A stretch of 8,315 bases of DNA, taken from assembly GCA_026002305.1 (NCBI GenBank), contig BOBI01000090.1, positions 1-8,315 on the forward strand, given 5' to 3'. The DNA is from Spirochaetia bacterium. Its GTDB lineage: Bacteria; Spirochaetota; Spirochaetia; Treponematales; Breznakiellaceae. The first letter of the stretch is position 1, and every line of letters begins with the position of its first letter. Below the pieces are notes generated by a model. It did no database searches and had not been told where the DNA came from. It saw only the letters and a list, made by a program, of their open reading frames with translations. The translations under genes and the position numbers were made by a program. This document shows, piece after piece, positions 1 to 5,249 of the stretch.

Positions 1-126
1 AAAAAAGCAAAAAAAATAGCGAAAAATATGCTTGCGTGCGGGATTGACATAAAAGAAATCGCTGAATTAACAGAATTACCTCTAAAAACAATCAAAGCCT
101 TGCAAGCCAAGCCGAATGTCGCGTAA
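1..126 (+). CDS. C-terminal end of an Rpn-family recombination-promoting nuclease / putative transposase (5' end outside window)
   Basis: The frame is open from the first base and ends at TAA 124-126, giving 41 residues that start KKAKKIAKNML and end QAKPNVA. The segment IAKNML-x-CGIDIKEIAELTELPLKTIKAL resembles the C-terminal tail common in the Rpn (PD-(D/E)XK nuclease, formerly putative transposase) family: a lysine-rich helix, then a small helix-turn-helix-like unit of the form 'A+NML..G.DI..IA..T.L....I..L'. The catalytic domain would lie upstream and is not in this window, so activity cannot be judged. The family is known for RecA-independent DNA breakage or recombination, and it is abundant and often decayed in host-associated bacteria. 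The stop codon abuts, and may belong to, the dispersed repeat that begins right after the gene (124-173). A generic HTH protein end is the alternative. Confidence 0.6.
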   Translation, partial: KKAKKIAKNMLACGIDIKEIAELTELPLKTIKALQAKPNVA

Positions 127-173
127 ATCGCACGCTGTCTCTGGCACATAACGCAATTAAAAATTAACAATTG
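124..173 (-). repeat. Inverted copy of a dispersed intergenic repeat (left flank of the transposase remnant)
   Basis: Read on the minus strand, this segment contains TTGTTAATTTTTAATTGC, then GTTATGTGCCAGAGAC, then AGCGTGCG (core at 129-152). The same order (TTGTTAATT-rich block, GTTATGTGCC, GCGTGCG) occurs on the plus strand at 841-890. The two copies therefore form long imperfect inverted repeats around the transposase remnant and its hairpin. Related cores without the AT-rich block recur at 1239-1262 and, shortened, at 1055-1073. The repeat begins at the stop codon of the upstream nuclease end. Confidence 0.7.
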
Positions 174-195
174 AGCCAGTTCCAAAATTATCCTA

Positions 196-799
196 TCAAA
201 GGATAAAATGCTGAAGCGTTCGCAAGGCCGCGAGGCAAACCACCGCACCCATGAGCACAAACGATATTTTTGTAATGCCTTTAACAAATATTTTTGCGGG
301 CAGTAAACTGTCTTTTAAATATCCGTTGGCCCGTTCTACTCCGGTACGAAAATTGTATCGTTCTTTTTTCGCGGGATCCGGCGGCGGCCGTTCATTCTTC
401 TTTCGTTTGTTCGGATCAATGACGGGCACACGTCCACGGCTCTCTATGAAACCGGATATTACTTTTGCGTCATAACCCGCATCCATAGGACTGTAACAAG
501 AACGGACTTTTTCTTCGGGCATCTTTTCCGTGTGCTTTCTTTACCATCGTGTCTAACGTTTCGCGGAGAAAATCCGTCCCGGCCAGTTCTGAAAAATATC
601 GCGAGAATGTTGCTTTGCCGGGCACTTTGTCAAACCCGCACAGCAATCTTAAATTAGGCTCTCCTTTCAAGCGTTGGATGAGTGTTTTTACCTGCCCTAT
701 CTTGAAATACCTCATGGCAAAATTGCTTCGTATGAATGGAAGGTATTGATACGGTTTCCTGCCTATACCGGCATACCTTCTCATAATTGGCGGTAACAC
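196..799 (-). pseudogene. Decayed DDE transposase (insertion sequence remnant) with internal deletion and frameshift
   Basis: Two overlapping minus-strand frames carry the two ends of one transposase. The N-terminal part (799-470; GTG at 799, or ATG at 784) encodes the DNA-binding region, with RRYAGIGRKPYQYLPFIR, the CGFDKVPGKATFSRYF block and 'FLRETLDTMVKKAHGK'. The C-terminal part (522-196) has YSPMDAGYDAKVISGF, which normally holds the second catalytic Asp, then VPVIDPNKRK, then TGVERANGYLKDSLL with the final Glu of the DDE triad. The middle of the family's usual protein, including the first catalytic Asp, is missing. The two halves join near 520-530 in different frames, after 'AHGK' and before 'PEEKVRSC'. 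Together they make only about 200 residues against roughly 400 in relatives. The element is therefore inactive. The family is a DDE_Tnp_1-like (IS4/IS5-type) transposase; the exact IS family is not resolved. No target-site duplication or classical terminal repeat was identified. Confidence 0.85.
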
Positions 800-802
800 A
801 AG

Positions 803-842
803 CCCATGCCAACCGCGTTATACGCGATGGGCATGGGTTTTT
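803..842 (+). terminator. Strong hairpin with T-tract, intrinsic-terminator-like, reading rightward
   Basis: CCCATGCC (803-810) pairs perfectly with GGCATGGG (830-837), and TTTTT follows at 838-842. The 19-nt loop contains a second stem, CGCG (814-817) with CGCG (823-826) around TTATA. The stem-then-T-run order fits plus-strand termination. No intact plus-strand gene lies just upstream; the nearest is the nuclease end at 126, with the minus-strand transposase remnant between. The structure may have belonged to the nuclease transcription unit, may shield the transposase from read-through, or may be part of the mobile element's end. Confidence 0.6.
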
Positions 843-890
843 GTTAATTGTTAATTATTAATTGTTATGTGCCGGAGACGGCGTGCGGTC
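841..890 (+). repeat. Direct copy of the dispersed intergenic repeat (right flank of the transposase remnant)
   Basis: TTGTTAATTGTTAATTATTA leads into GTTATGTGCCGGAGAC and GGCGTGCG (core 864-887). It is the inverted counterpart of 124-173, with a few transitions (A/G) between the cores. It overlaps the T-tract of the preceding hairpin and is followed within a few bases by the 188-bp tandem duplication. Confidence 0.7.
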
Positions 891-895
891 TATTG

Positions 896-1271
896 GGCGT
901 GTGCCCTTTGGCTGAATTACCCGGCAAAAGCAGAGGTGCATTCTGTTCTGAAATTTGTACTATGACGCAAACGCTCGCAGGTTCCATTGCGGAATGGACT
1001 GGGGCTGCCTGTTTCTTCCCTATGTTAGCGTCAAGCCCTCCCGTTTCTGCTTTTGTTATATAGGCGGCGTGCGGCTTTCATGCGGCGTGTGCCCTTTGGC
1101 TGAATTACCCGGCAAAAGCAGAGGTGCATTCTGTTCTGAAATTTGTACTATGACGCAAACGCTCGCAGGTTCCATTGCGGAAGAGACGGGGGCTGCCTGT
1201 TTCTTCCCTATGTTAGCGTCAAGCTCTCCCGTTCTAGCGTTATGTGCCAGAGGCGGCGTGCGGCTTATACG
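896..1271 (+). repeat. 188-bp tandem direct duplication, probably non-coding
   Basis: Unit 1 (896-1083) and unit 2 (1084-1271) are offset by exactly 188 bp. The first 99 bases (GGCGTGTGCCCTTTGGCTGA... to ...CCATTGCGGAA) are identical in both. The second half differs by scattered substitutions (ATGGACTG against GAGACGGG, CCCTCCC against TCTCCC), and each unit ends in a version of the dispersed GTTATGTGCC/GCGTGCGG core (1055-1073 and 1239-1262). Both units can encode the peptide CPLAELPGKSRGAFCSEICT, but 188 is not a multiple of three, so the two copies fall in different frames. Neither copy has a convincing ribosome binding site. I therefore treat the region as repeat DNA rather than a gene. 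Within each unit TGACGC (962-967 in unit 1) could pair with GCGTCA (1028-1033), so a folded RNA is possible. Confidence 0.8.
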
Positions 1272-1490
1272 CAAAGGCATTTTTATTTCTGTTTTTCTCG
1301 GAATGGCGGTAAAAGGTCAAAGGTTCTATAGCGTAGCGTATTGCGTTATGTCGGTTAAACCGCTACTGGCGATTAAGGAAAAGATAACGTCCGAATAGCA
1401 CTAACGCGGAGCTATAGGTTCTTTGACCTTTTACCGTTTTTGTTTGTAATACAGAAATAAAAATGTTTTTCTCTTACAAACCGCACGCCG
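1254..1490. repeat. Long imperfect inverted repeat (fold-back / MITE-like element)
   Basis: CGGCGTGCGG (1254-1263) is the reverse complement of CCGCACGCCG (1481-1490). Further in, CATTTTTATTTCTGT (1279-1293) is complementary to ACAGAAATAAAAATG (1451-1465). The innermost block CGGTAAAAGGTCAAAG..TCTATAGC (1307-1332) matches GCTATAGG..CTTTGACCTTTTACCG (1411-1436) with three mismatches. The arms are thus about 80 bp, separated by roughly 80 bp, and carry the dispersed-repeat core at their outer ends. No credible gene lies inside. It could be a non-autonomous mobile element or a stable RNA hairpin. The 171 bp from here to cheW hold only the putative cheW control signals. Confidence 0.7.
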
Positions 1491-1570
1491 TTTTTGTAGA
1501 AAAGGCAGGAACAGGAGAGCTTGGAGCGGAGTCTTGTGGAGAAAATTTTCCTATGCGTTCATCCTAACGG

Positions 1571-1604
1571 CTGTCAATCACAGACGGCTTGACAGGCTTG
1601 ACAG
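1571..1604 (+). promoter_or_regulatory. CTGTCAA/TTGACAG inverted and direct repeats upstream of cheW (possible operator)
   Basis: CTGTCAA (1571-1577) is a perfect inverted repeat of TTGACAG (1589-1595), and TTGACAG recurs directly at 1598-1604 with a 9-bp period (CTTGACAGGCTTGACAG). The arrangement sits 58-91 bp before the cheW start, just ahead of the candidate promoter. Protein binding is inference. The alternative is chance repetition of a sequence that resembles the -35 consensus. Confidence 0.35.
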
Positions 1605-1610
1605 ATCGGC

Positions 1611-1639
1611 TTGAAAAACCTGAGCTTTTATTTTACACT
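1611..1639 (+). promoter_or_regulatory. Candidate sigma-70-type promoter of cheW
   Basis: TTGAAA (1611-1616) is followed after 17 bp by TACACT (1634-1639), giving 5/6 and 4/6 matches to the consensus boxes. Transcription would start near 1646, leaving a leader of about 16 nt before ATG 1662. The ribosome binding site AGGGGAG is at 1651-1657. The exact TTGACA boxes at 1589 and 1598 have no good -10 at normal spacing. Confidence 0.4.
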
Positions 1640-1661
1640 GAGCAGGATATAGGGGAGTGAT

Positions 1662-2132
1662 ATGGCAGAACAACTTCAAATGGTAACTTTTATGCTGGGC
1701 GAGGAGCTTTACGGCATTGATATTCTTGACGTAAAGGAGATTGTCCGTGTTCAGGCTGTGCGTGCGATCCCAAATGCCCCCTACTATGTCGAGGGGTTTT
1801 TTAACCTGCGCAGCGAAATAATACCTATTATTAACCTGCACAAGCGGTTTGCTTTAAAAAAACTAGCGGTAACGCCGGAAGACGAGCTGCTTTCCGGTTT
1901 TGTTATTATTGATATTGACGGTATGAAGTTGGGCGTCATCATTGACCGTGTTTCGCGGGTTGTTACCATCGAAAAAGGCGAGATACAACCGCCGCCGCAG
2001 ATGCTAACTGGAATTGGCGCGGAATATATTCAGGGTGTTGTCCGGCAAAAAGAGGGTTACCTTATTATTTTAAATATCCGTAATTTGTTTAACCCCAAAG
2101 AGCTGCAAAAAATTTCCGAATTACGAAAGTAA
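1662..2132 (+). CDS. cheW: CheW chemotaxis coupling protein
   Basis: The 156-residue protein is a single CheW domain of normal length. CheW is a cytoplasmic adaptor that links methyl-accepting chemotaxis receptors to the histidine kinase CheA in the signalling array, and so controls flagellar switching. Visible family signatures are QMVTFMLGEELYGIDILDVKEI (residues 6-27; the first beta strands), the receptor/kinase-contact loop GFFNLRSEIIPIINL (45-59) with the conserved Arg50, and MKLGVIIDRVSRVVTI (88-103), ending in EYIQGVVRQKEGYLIILNI (121-139) and a short charged helix. The glycine usual after the arginine in 'NLRG' is Ser51 here. The start ATG is supported by AGGGGAG five bases upstream. 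No cheA, cheY or receptor gene is adjacent, so this is a solitary cheW beside repeat DNA and probably a monocistronic unit. Identification is secure; which of several CheW paralogues it is cannot be told. Confidence 0.95.
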   Translation: MAEQLQMVTFMLGEELYGIDILDVKEIVRVQAVRAIPNAPYYVEGFFNLRSEIIPIINLHKRFALKKLAVTPEDELLSGFVIIDIDGMKLGVIIDRVSRVVTIEKGEIQPPPQMLTGIGAEYIQGVVRQKEGYLIILNIRNLFNPKELQKISELRK

Positions 2133-2164
2133 GATGCAGCCGCCTGTGGTCGTATCTGTAACCA

Positions 2165-2196
2165 TTGCCTGTTTTCCCTTTTTTTTAACGTATACT
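2165..2196 (+). promoter_or_regulatory. Candidate promoter of htrA
   Basis: TATACT (2191-2196) is a good -10 box. The best upstream match is TTGCCT (2165-2170), but the 20-bp spacer is long, so the -35 assignment is weak. A run of eight T (2179-2186) lies in the spacer. Transcription from about 2203 would put the ACTACCGCGC hairpin inside the htrA leader. Confidence 0.35.
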
Positions 2197-2214
2197 GTAA
2201 AAAATTTAAAATGA

Positions 2215-2243
2215 ACTACCGCGCCGCTCTGCAGCGCGGTAGT
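2215..2243 (+). repeat. Perfect 10-bp hairpin in the htrA leader, member of a dispersed ACTACCGCG repeat
   Basis: ACTACCGCGC (2215-2224) pairs without mismatch with GCGCGGTAGT (2234-2243) around a 9-nt loop. The right half, CTCTGCAGCGCGGTAGT, is almost identical to CTCTGCTGCGCGGTAGT at 5229-5245, so this is a repeat family and not just a chance palindrome. It lies 41 bp before the htrA ATG and well clear of its ribosome binding site. No T-run follows, so a classical terminator for cheW is unlikely. Confidence 0.6.
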
Positions 2244-2283
2244 GAACCGCATGGAGAATAAAAAAATTAAAGGAGCTTTTTTT

Positions 2284-3801
2284 ATGAATTTAATAAAAAA
2301 ACTTTCGTCAAGGCGTTTTTTCATATTTAATTTGGTTTTAATCGGGGCGATTTTTGGTTTTTCGCTGGCTTTTCTGTCGTTTTCGTGCTCGGCGCCGCAG
2401 ACTTCGGGGGCGCAGAATAAAAAAACAGCGTCGGCTGAGGAAAACCCGGTTATTATTCCGAAAGACGCATTAGCAGTTGCCGAAAGTATACAGACTGTTT
2501 TCCGCTCAATAGCCGACAAGGTTGTACCTTCCGTGGTTGAGCTGAAAACAGTTTCCACCCGTAAACAGCAGACCCCGAGTTTTCCCGGAATTCCGTTTGA
2601 ATTCTTCTTTGGCCCGCAAGACGGCAAAGAACGCGAGTATAAATCGCAGGGGCTGGGTTCCGGCATTATCGTACGGCAGAAAGGCAACACATACTATGTG
2701 CTAACCAATAACCACGTTGTTGTGGATAACAGCAACAACCCTGTTGACGAAATAAAAGTCGCTGCCGGCAACGGCAAGGAATACGATGCGACTCTGGTAG
2801 GGCGCGATCAGAGGCGCGATCTTGCAATGGTCAGGTTCGATTCAAAAGAAAAAATGACGCTTGCCGTTTTGGGCGATTCCGACGATGTACGTGTGGGCGA
2901 CTGGGCTATTGCTGTCGGCAACCCGCTTGGTTTTGAATCGTCGGTAACCATGGGCATCGTAAGCGCCGTGGGCAGGCAAGGCGGCCCGGGCGAAAACATA
3001 AACGATTTTATCCAAACCGATGCGGCAATTAACCAGGGCAATTCCGGCGGCGCGCTTGTAAACATCCGCGGCGAAGTTATCGGCATCAATATGTGGATTG
3101 CAAGCAGTAACGGCGGCGGCTCGATGGGGCTTGGTTTCGCAATACCGATAAACAACGCAAAACGCACCATCGACGAATTTATTGATTCCGGCGCGATTAA
3201 AGACGGCTGGCTTGGCGTATCCCTCCTGGATATTGATGCCGAAATGAAACAGGCGCTGGGTATTACCGAGGCGCAAGGCGCGTTTGCAAGCGGTGTATTT
3301 GTGGACTCACCGGCGGCGAAAGGCGGCATACAGGCCGGCGACTTTATTATCAAGGTTGATGGAAAAGATATAAGCTCCACACGAATGTTGACCCGTCTTG
3401 TCGGCGACCTGAAAGCCGGTGAAAAACACATCTTTACGGTGGTGCGCGGCAAGCAAACAGTTGACCTAACCGTGAACATCGCTACACGCAACAACGATGT
3501 GGCGGCGGAAAACAACAAAATCTGGCCCGGCATCTTCGTCATGCCCCTTACCGACGATCTTAAAAAAGAACTCAAAATCGAAGGCAGCCCAAAAGGCCTT
3601 GTAGTACTGCAAATAATCGACAAAAGCCCTGCGGCGGTCGTGGGCTTGCAGCGTCAGGACATAATAACGGCGGTAAACGGCGAAAACGTAACCGACCTTC
3701 CATCGTTCTACCGCATCCTCCGCGAAAAAGCCGTCAAAGAACTCTGGTTCAACGTAACACGCGGGGAAAGCACACTGGAAACCATGAAGTATAAGAGATA
3801 G
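2284..3801 (+). CDS. htrA: HtrA/DegP-family serine protease with two PDZ domains, membrane-anchored or lipoprotein
   Basis: The 505-residue protein matches the HtrA/DegP family, periplasmic quality-control proteases that degrade or refold misfolded envelope proteins. Residues 12-35 form a hydrophobic segment ending in SFSC (Cys35), which is either a membrane anchor or a loose spirochaetal lipobox. The linker FPGIPFEFFFG is typical of the family. The trypsin-like domain shows LGSGIIV, then His144 in LTNNHVV, Asp179 in RRDLAMVRF and Ser254 in QGNSGGALVN, a complete catalytic triad. PDZ1 covers about residues 308-401 (GWLGVSLLDID... with DSPAAKGGIQAGDFIIKVDG). PDZ2 covers about 413-501 (WPGIFVMPL... 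with KSPAAVVGLQRQDIITAVNG). The start at ATG 2284 is chosen because AGGAG lies eight bases upstream (2271-2275). An upstream in-frame GTG (2242) falls inside the leader hairpin, and an ATG at 2251 has no ribosome binding site. HtrA genes are often under envelope-stress control, but no such operator is identifiable here. Confidence 0.95.
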   Translation: MNLIKKLSSRRFFIFNLVLIGAIFGFSLAFLSFSCSAPQTSGAQNKKTASAEENPVIIPKDALAVAESIQTVFRSIADKVVPSVVELKTVSTRKQQTPSFPGIPFEFFFGPQDGKEREYKSQGLGSGIIVRQKGNTYYVLTNNHVVVDNSNNPVDEIKVAAGNGKEYDATLVGRDQRRDLAMVRFDSKEKMTLAVLGDSDDVRVGDWAIAVGNPLGFESSVTMGIVSAVGRQGGPGENINDFIQTDAAINQGNSGGALVNIRGEVIGINMWIASSNGGGSMGLGFAIPINNAKRTIDEFIDSGAIKDGWLGVSLLDIDAEMKQALGITEAQGAFASGVFVDSPAAKGGIQAGDFIIKVDGKDISSTRMLTRLVGDLKAGEKHIFTVVRGKQTVDLTVNIATRNNDVAAENNKIWPGIFVMPLTDDLKKELKIEGSPKGLVVLQIIDKSPAAVVGLQRQDIITAVNGENVTDLPSFYRILREKAVKELWFNVTRGESTLETMKYKR

Positions 3802-3813
3802 ATATGAGGTGGG

Positions 3814-3891
3814 GAGGGGGAAGTCTCCCCCTCGCTACAGCCCCGCTGCGCGGGTCTTCCGCTACCCCCTCTCCTGGGGGCTAAGCCCCCA
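3814..3891 (+). repeat. Cluster of three GC-rich hairpins after htrA
   Basis: GAGGGGGA (3814-3821) pairs with TCCCCCTC (3826-3833) across a 4-nt loop. CCCGC (3842-3846) pairs with GCGGG (3850-3854). TGGGGGC (3875-3881) pairs with GCCCCCA (3885-3891) across TAA. The stretch is much richer in G+C than the flanking genes and lies between the htrA stop and the next ribosome binding site. The first hairpin, 12 bp after the htrA stop, could end or stabilise the htrA message, although none has a T-tract. It looks like a REP-type intergenic repeat. Confidence 0.55.
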
Positions 3892-3929
3892 AACCCCCAT
3901 GCGTAACAGGCGATACAAGGAGGATTGAA

Positions 3930-4151
3930 ATGAACCAAGCAACAGCAATACGCAAAGAATTACACGCTTTTATAGACACAATGCCGGATGGTAATGTCTA
4001 TGCATTAAAACCACTCTTTACCATTCTTTCAGAGTCGGCATACAGCATTGAAACAGACTTAACCGATGAGGAACACGCGCTTATTGCGGCAAGCGTTAAG
4101 CATTATCACGAACATCCGGAAACTTTTGTAACCCTAGATAGTTTAAAATAG
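3930..4151 (+). CDS. Small antitoxin-like protein of unknown function (73 aa)
   Basis: The 73-residue acidic protein starts with a strong ribosome binding site (AAGGAGGA at 3917-3924, five bases before ATG). It has a predicted helical N-terminus, AIRKELHAFIDTMPDGNVYALKPLF, and a tail ETDLTDEEHALIAASVKHYHEHPETFVTLDSL. The layout, an N-terminal helical segment followed by 'DLTDEE...' and an acidic C-terminus, resembles small RelB/StbE-like antitoxin components common in host-associated spirochaetes. That resemblance is general, and no DNA-binding motif is certain. Eleven bases downstream only a 31-codon frame follows instead of a toxin gene, so if this is an antitoxin it is an orphan or its partner has decayed. 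A stand-alone regulator is the alternative. Confidence 0.7.
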   Translation: MNQATAIRKELHAFIDTMPDGNVYALKPLFTILSESAYSIETDLTDEEHALIAASVKHYHEHPETFVTLDSLK

Positions 4152-4161
4152 ACTTTGCTAT

Positions 4162-4257
4162 ATGAAATTTGAATTAACAAAAACCCTGCACACATTTGAC
4201 GAAAGCGTTAATGCCTACCTGCTTTTTCTCGTTTCTGTCCAACGGGAAACAAGTTAA
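4162..4257 (+). other. Short open frame (31 codons), possible remnant of a toxin-like partner gene
   Basis: ATG 4162 to TAA 4255-4257 gives a 31-residue peptide (MKFELTKTLHTF...VQRETS). It sits where the toxin would be expected, right after the antitoxin-like gene. The start has no clear ribosome binding site. The peptide is too short for any RelE/ParE-type toxin and I do not recognise a family. It may be chance or a truncated relic. The rest of the gap to 4283 holds only the ribosome binding site of the next gene. Confidence 0.25.
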
Positions 4258-4282
4258 GCGCAAAAGAAAAAGGAGAAATATT

Positions 4283-5191
4283 ATGAAACCGATACTTGTA
4301 GTGTTAGCCGCCGGAATGGGGAGCCGTTACGGCGGGCTTAAACAGATGGACAAAATCGGGGCTGCGGGCGAAGCATTGCTGGATTATTCGGTATTCGACG
4401 CGCTTCGCTCCGGCTTTGGCTCTGTGGTGTTTGTTATAAGGCACGATATAGAAGCCGATTTCCGCGACATTGTGTTAAAACGCATGGGCAATTCTTTTGA
4501 CTACAAAATCGTGTTTCAGGACCTGGACACCATTATTCCGCAGCCTTATCTATCGCAAAGCCAAAAAGCCGGACGCACAAAACCCTGGGGCACCTTACAC
4601 GCCCTGCTGTGCGCAGAGGCCGCCATTGACGCGCCCTTTGCCGTAATCAATGCCGACGACTTTTACGGGCGCAAGGCCTATATCGCAATGGGCGCATTTT
4701 TATCCAAGGAACCTGTCCAAGACGGCGCCATAGTTCCCTACAAGCTAAAAGACACATTATCGGATGTGGGAACCGTTACGCGCGGCGTTTGTTCCGAAGC
4801 GGGCGGCTTATTAACCGGCGTGGAAGAGCTTTTGTTAATAAAACGCGAAGGAAAAACCATTTTTAACACCGGGCCGGATGGAAAAAAGCGCGAATTAGCC
4901 GAAAATACCCCCGTTTCGATGAATTTCTGGGGTTTTCCAATCGGAATTTTTCCAGAAATGCATAAATACTTTGACAATTTCCTTAAAACCCAAGGCGGCG
5001 AACAAAAAAGCGAGTGCTACCTGCCAAAATGCGCCGACCAGCTCATTAAAGAAAACAAACTTTCATTCAAAATACTGGACACCGAAAGTGAATGGTTCGG
5101 CGTAACCTACAAAGAAGACCGCGAGTTTGCCTGTGCCCGCGTCGCAGAATTAACCAAACGAGGCGTTTACCCAGCGGCGTTATGGGGGTGA
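4283..5191 (+). CDS. Nucleotidyltransferase-family protein (NDP-sugar pyrophosphorylase-like)
   Basis: The 302-residue cytoplasmic protein has the Rossmann-like GT-A fold signatures of sugar-1-phosphate nucleotidyltransferases, which join an NTP to a sugar phosphate to give an NDP-sugar and pyrophosphate. The nucleotide-binding loop is LAAGMGSRYGGLKQ (residues 8-21), PWGTLHALLCAEAAI (101-115) contacts the base, and INADDFYG (122-129) supplies the metal-binding Asp pair. VGTVTRG (162-168), SMNFWGF (212-218) and the C-terminal SEWFGVTYKEDRE (269-281) are typical of a conserved bacterial subfamily whose substrate is usually unassigned. It may modify a phosphorylated small molecule rather than glucose. 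ATG 4283 is selected over an upstream in-frame TTG (4196) because AGGAGA lies six bases before it (4271-4276) and the LAAG motif then begins at residue 8, as is normal. No sugar-biosynthesis gene is adjacent. Substrate unknown. Confidence 0.85.
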   Translation: MKPILVVLAAGMGSRYGGLKQMDKIGAAGEALLDYSVFDALRSGFGSVVFVIRHDIEADFRDIVLKRMGNSFDYKIVFQDLDTIIPQPYLSQSQKAGRTKPWGTLHALLCAEAAIDAPFAVINADDFYGRKAYIAMGAFLSKEPVQDGAIVPYKLKDTLSDVGTVTRGVCSEAGGLLTGVEELLLIKREGKTIFNTGPDGKKRELAENTPVSMNFWGFPIGIFPEMHKYFDNFLKTQGGEQKSECYLPKCADQLIKENKLSFKILDTESEWFGVTYKEDREFACARVAELTKRGVYPAALWG

Positions 5192-5218
5192 AACTTCATT
5201 GTCCGTGTTTTGATTTAG

Positions 5219-5243
5219 TACCGCGAAACTCTGCTGCGCGGTA
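5219..5243. repeat. TACCGCG hairpin between convergent genes, second copy of the dispersed repeat
   Basis: TACCGCG (5219-5225) pairs with CGCGGTA (5237-5243) across an 11-nt loop. The right half CTCTGCTGCGCGGTAGT matches the htrA leader repeat with one change. It lies in the 58-bp gap between the ends of the nucleotidyltransferase gene and recQ, where it could act as a weak bidirectional terminator, though neither side has a T-tract of the usual length. Confidence 0.55.
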
Positions 5244-5249
5244 GTTCAT

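Noticed and set aside
896..1271. Possible CRISPR array or tandem riboswitch
   Set aside because: There are only two units with a 188-bp period and no spacers, so it is not CRISPR. No known riboswitch core was recognised.
848..1398. Two open frames with repeated CPLAELPGKSRGAFCSEICT-like peptides
   Set aside because: They arise from the 188-bp duplication read in two different frames, have no ribosome binding sites and no recognisable fold. They are treated as non-coding repeat, although similar frames may be annotated as hypothetical proteins elsewhere.
2133..2190. Intrinsic terminator after cheW
   Set aside because: A T-rich run is present at 2171-2186 but the best stem before it (TGGT/ACCA) is only four base pairs.
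2121..3623. Minus-strand open frames opposite htrA (including 2121-2690, 2808-3623 and 2842-3276)
   Set aside because: They are antisense shadows of the well-supported htrA gene, with low-complexity, proline/serine-rich translations and no family features.
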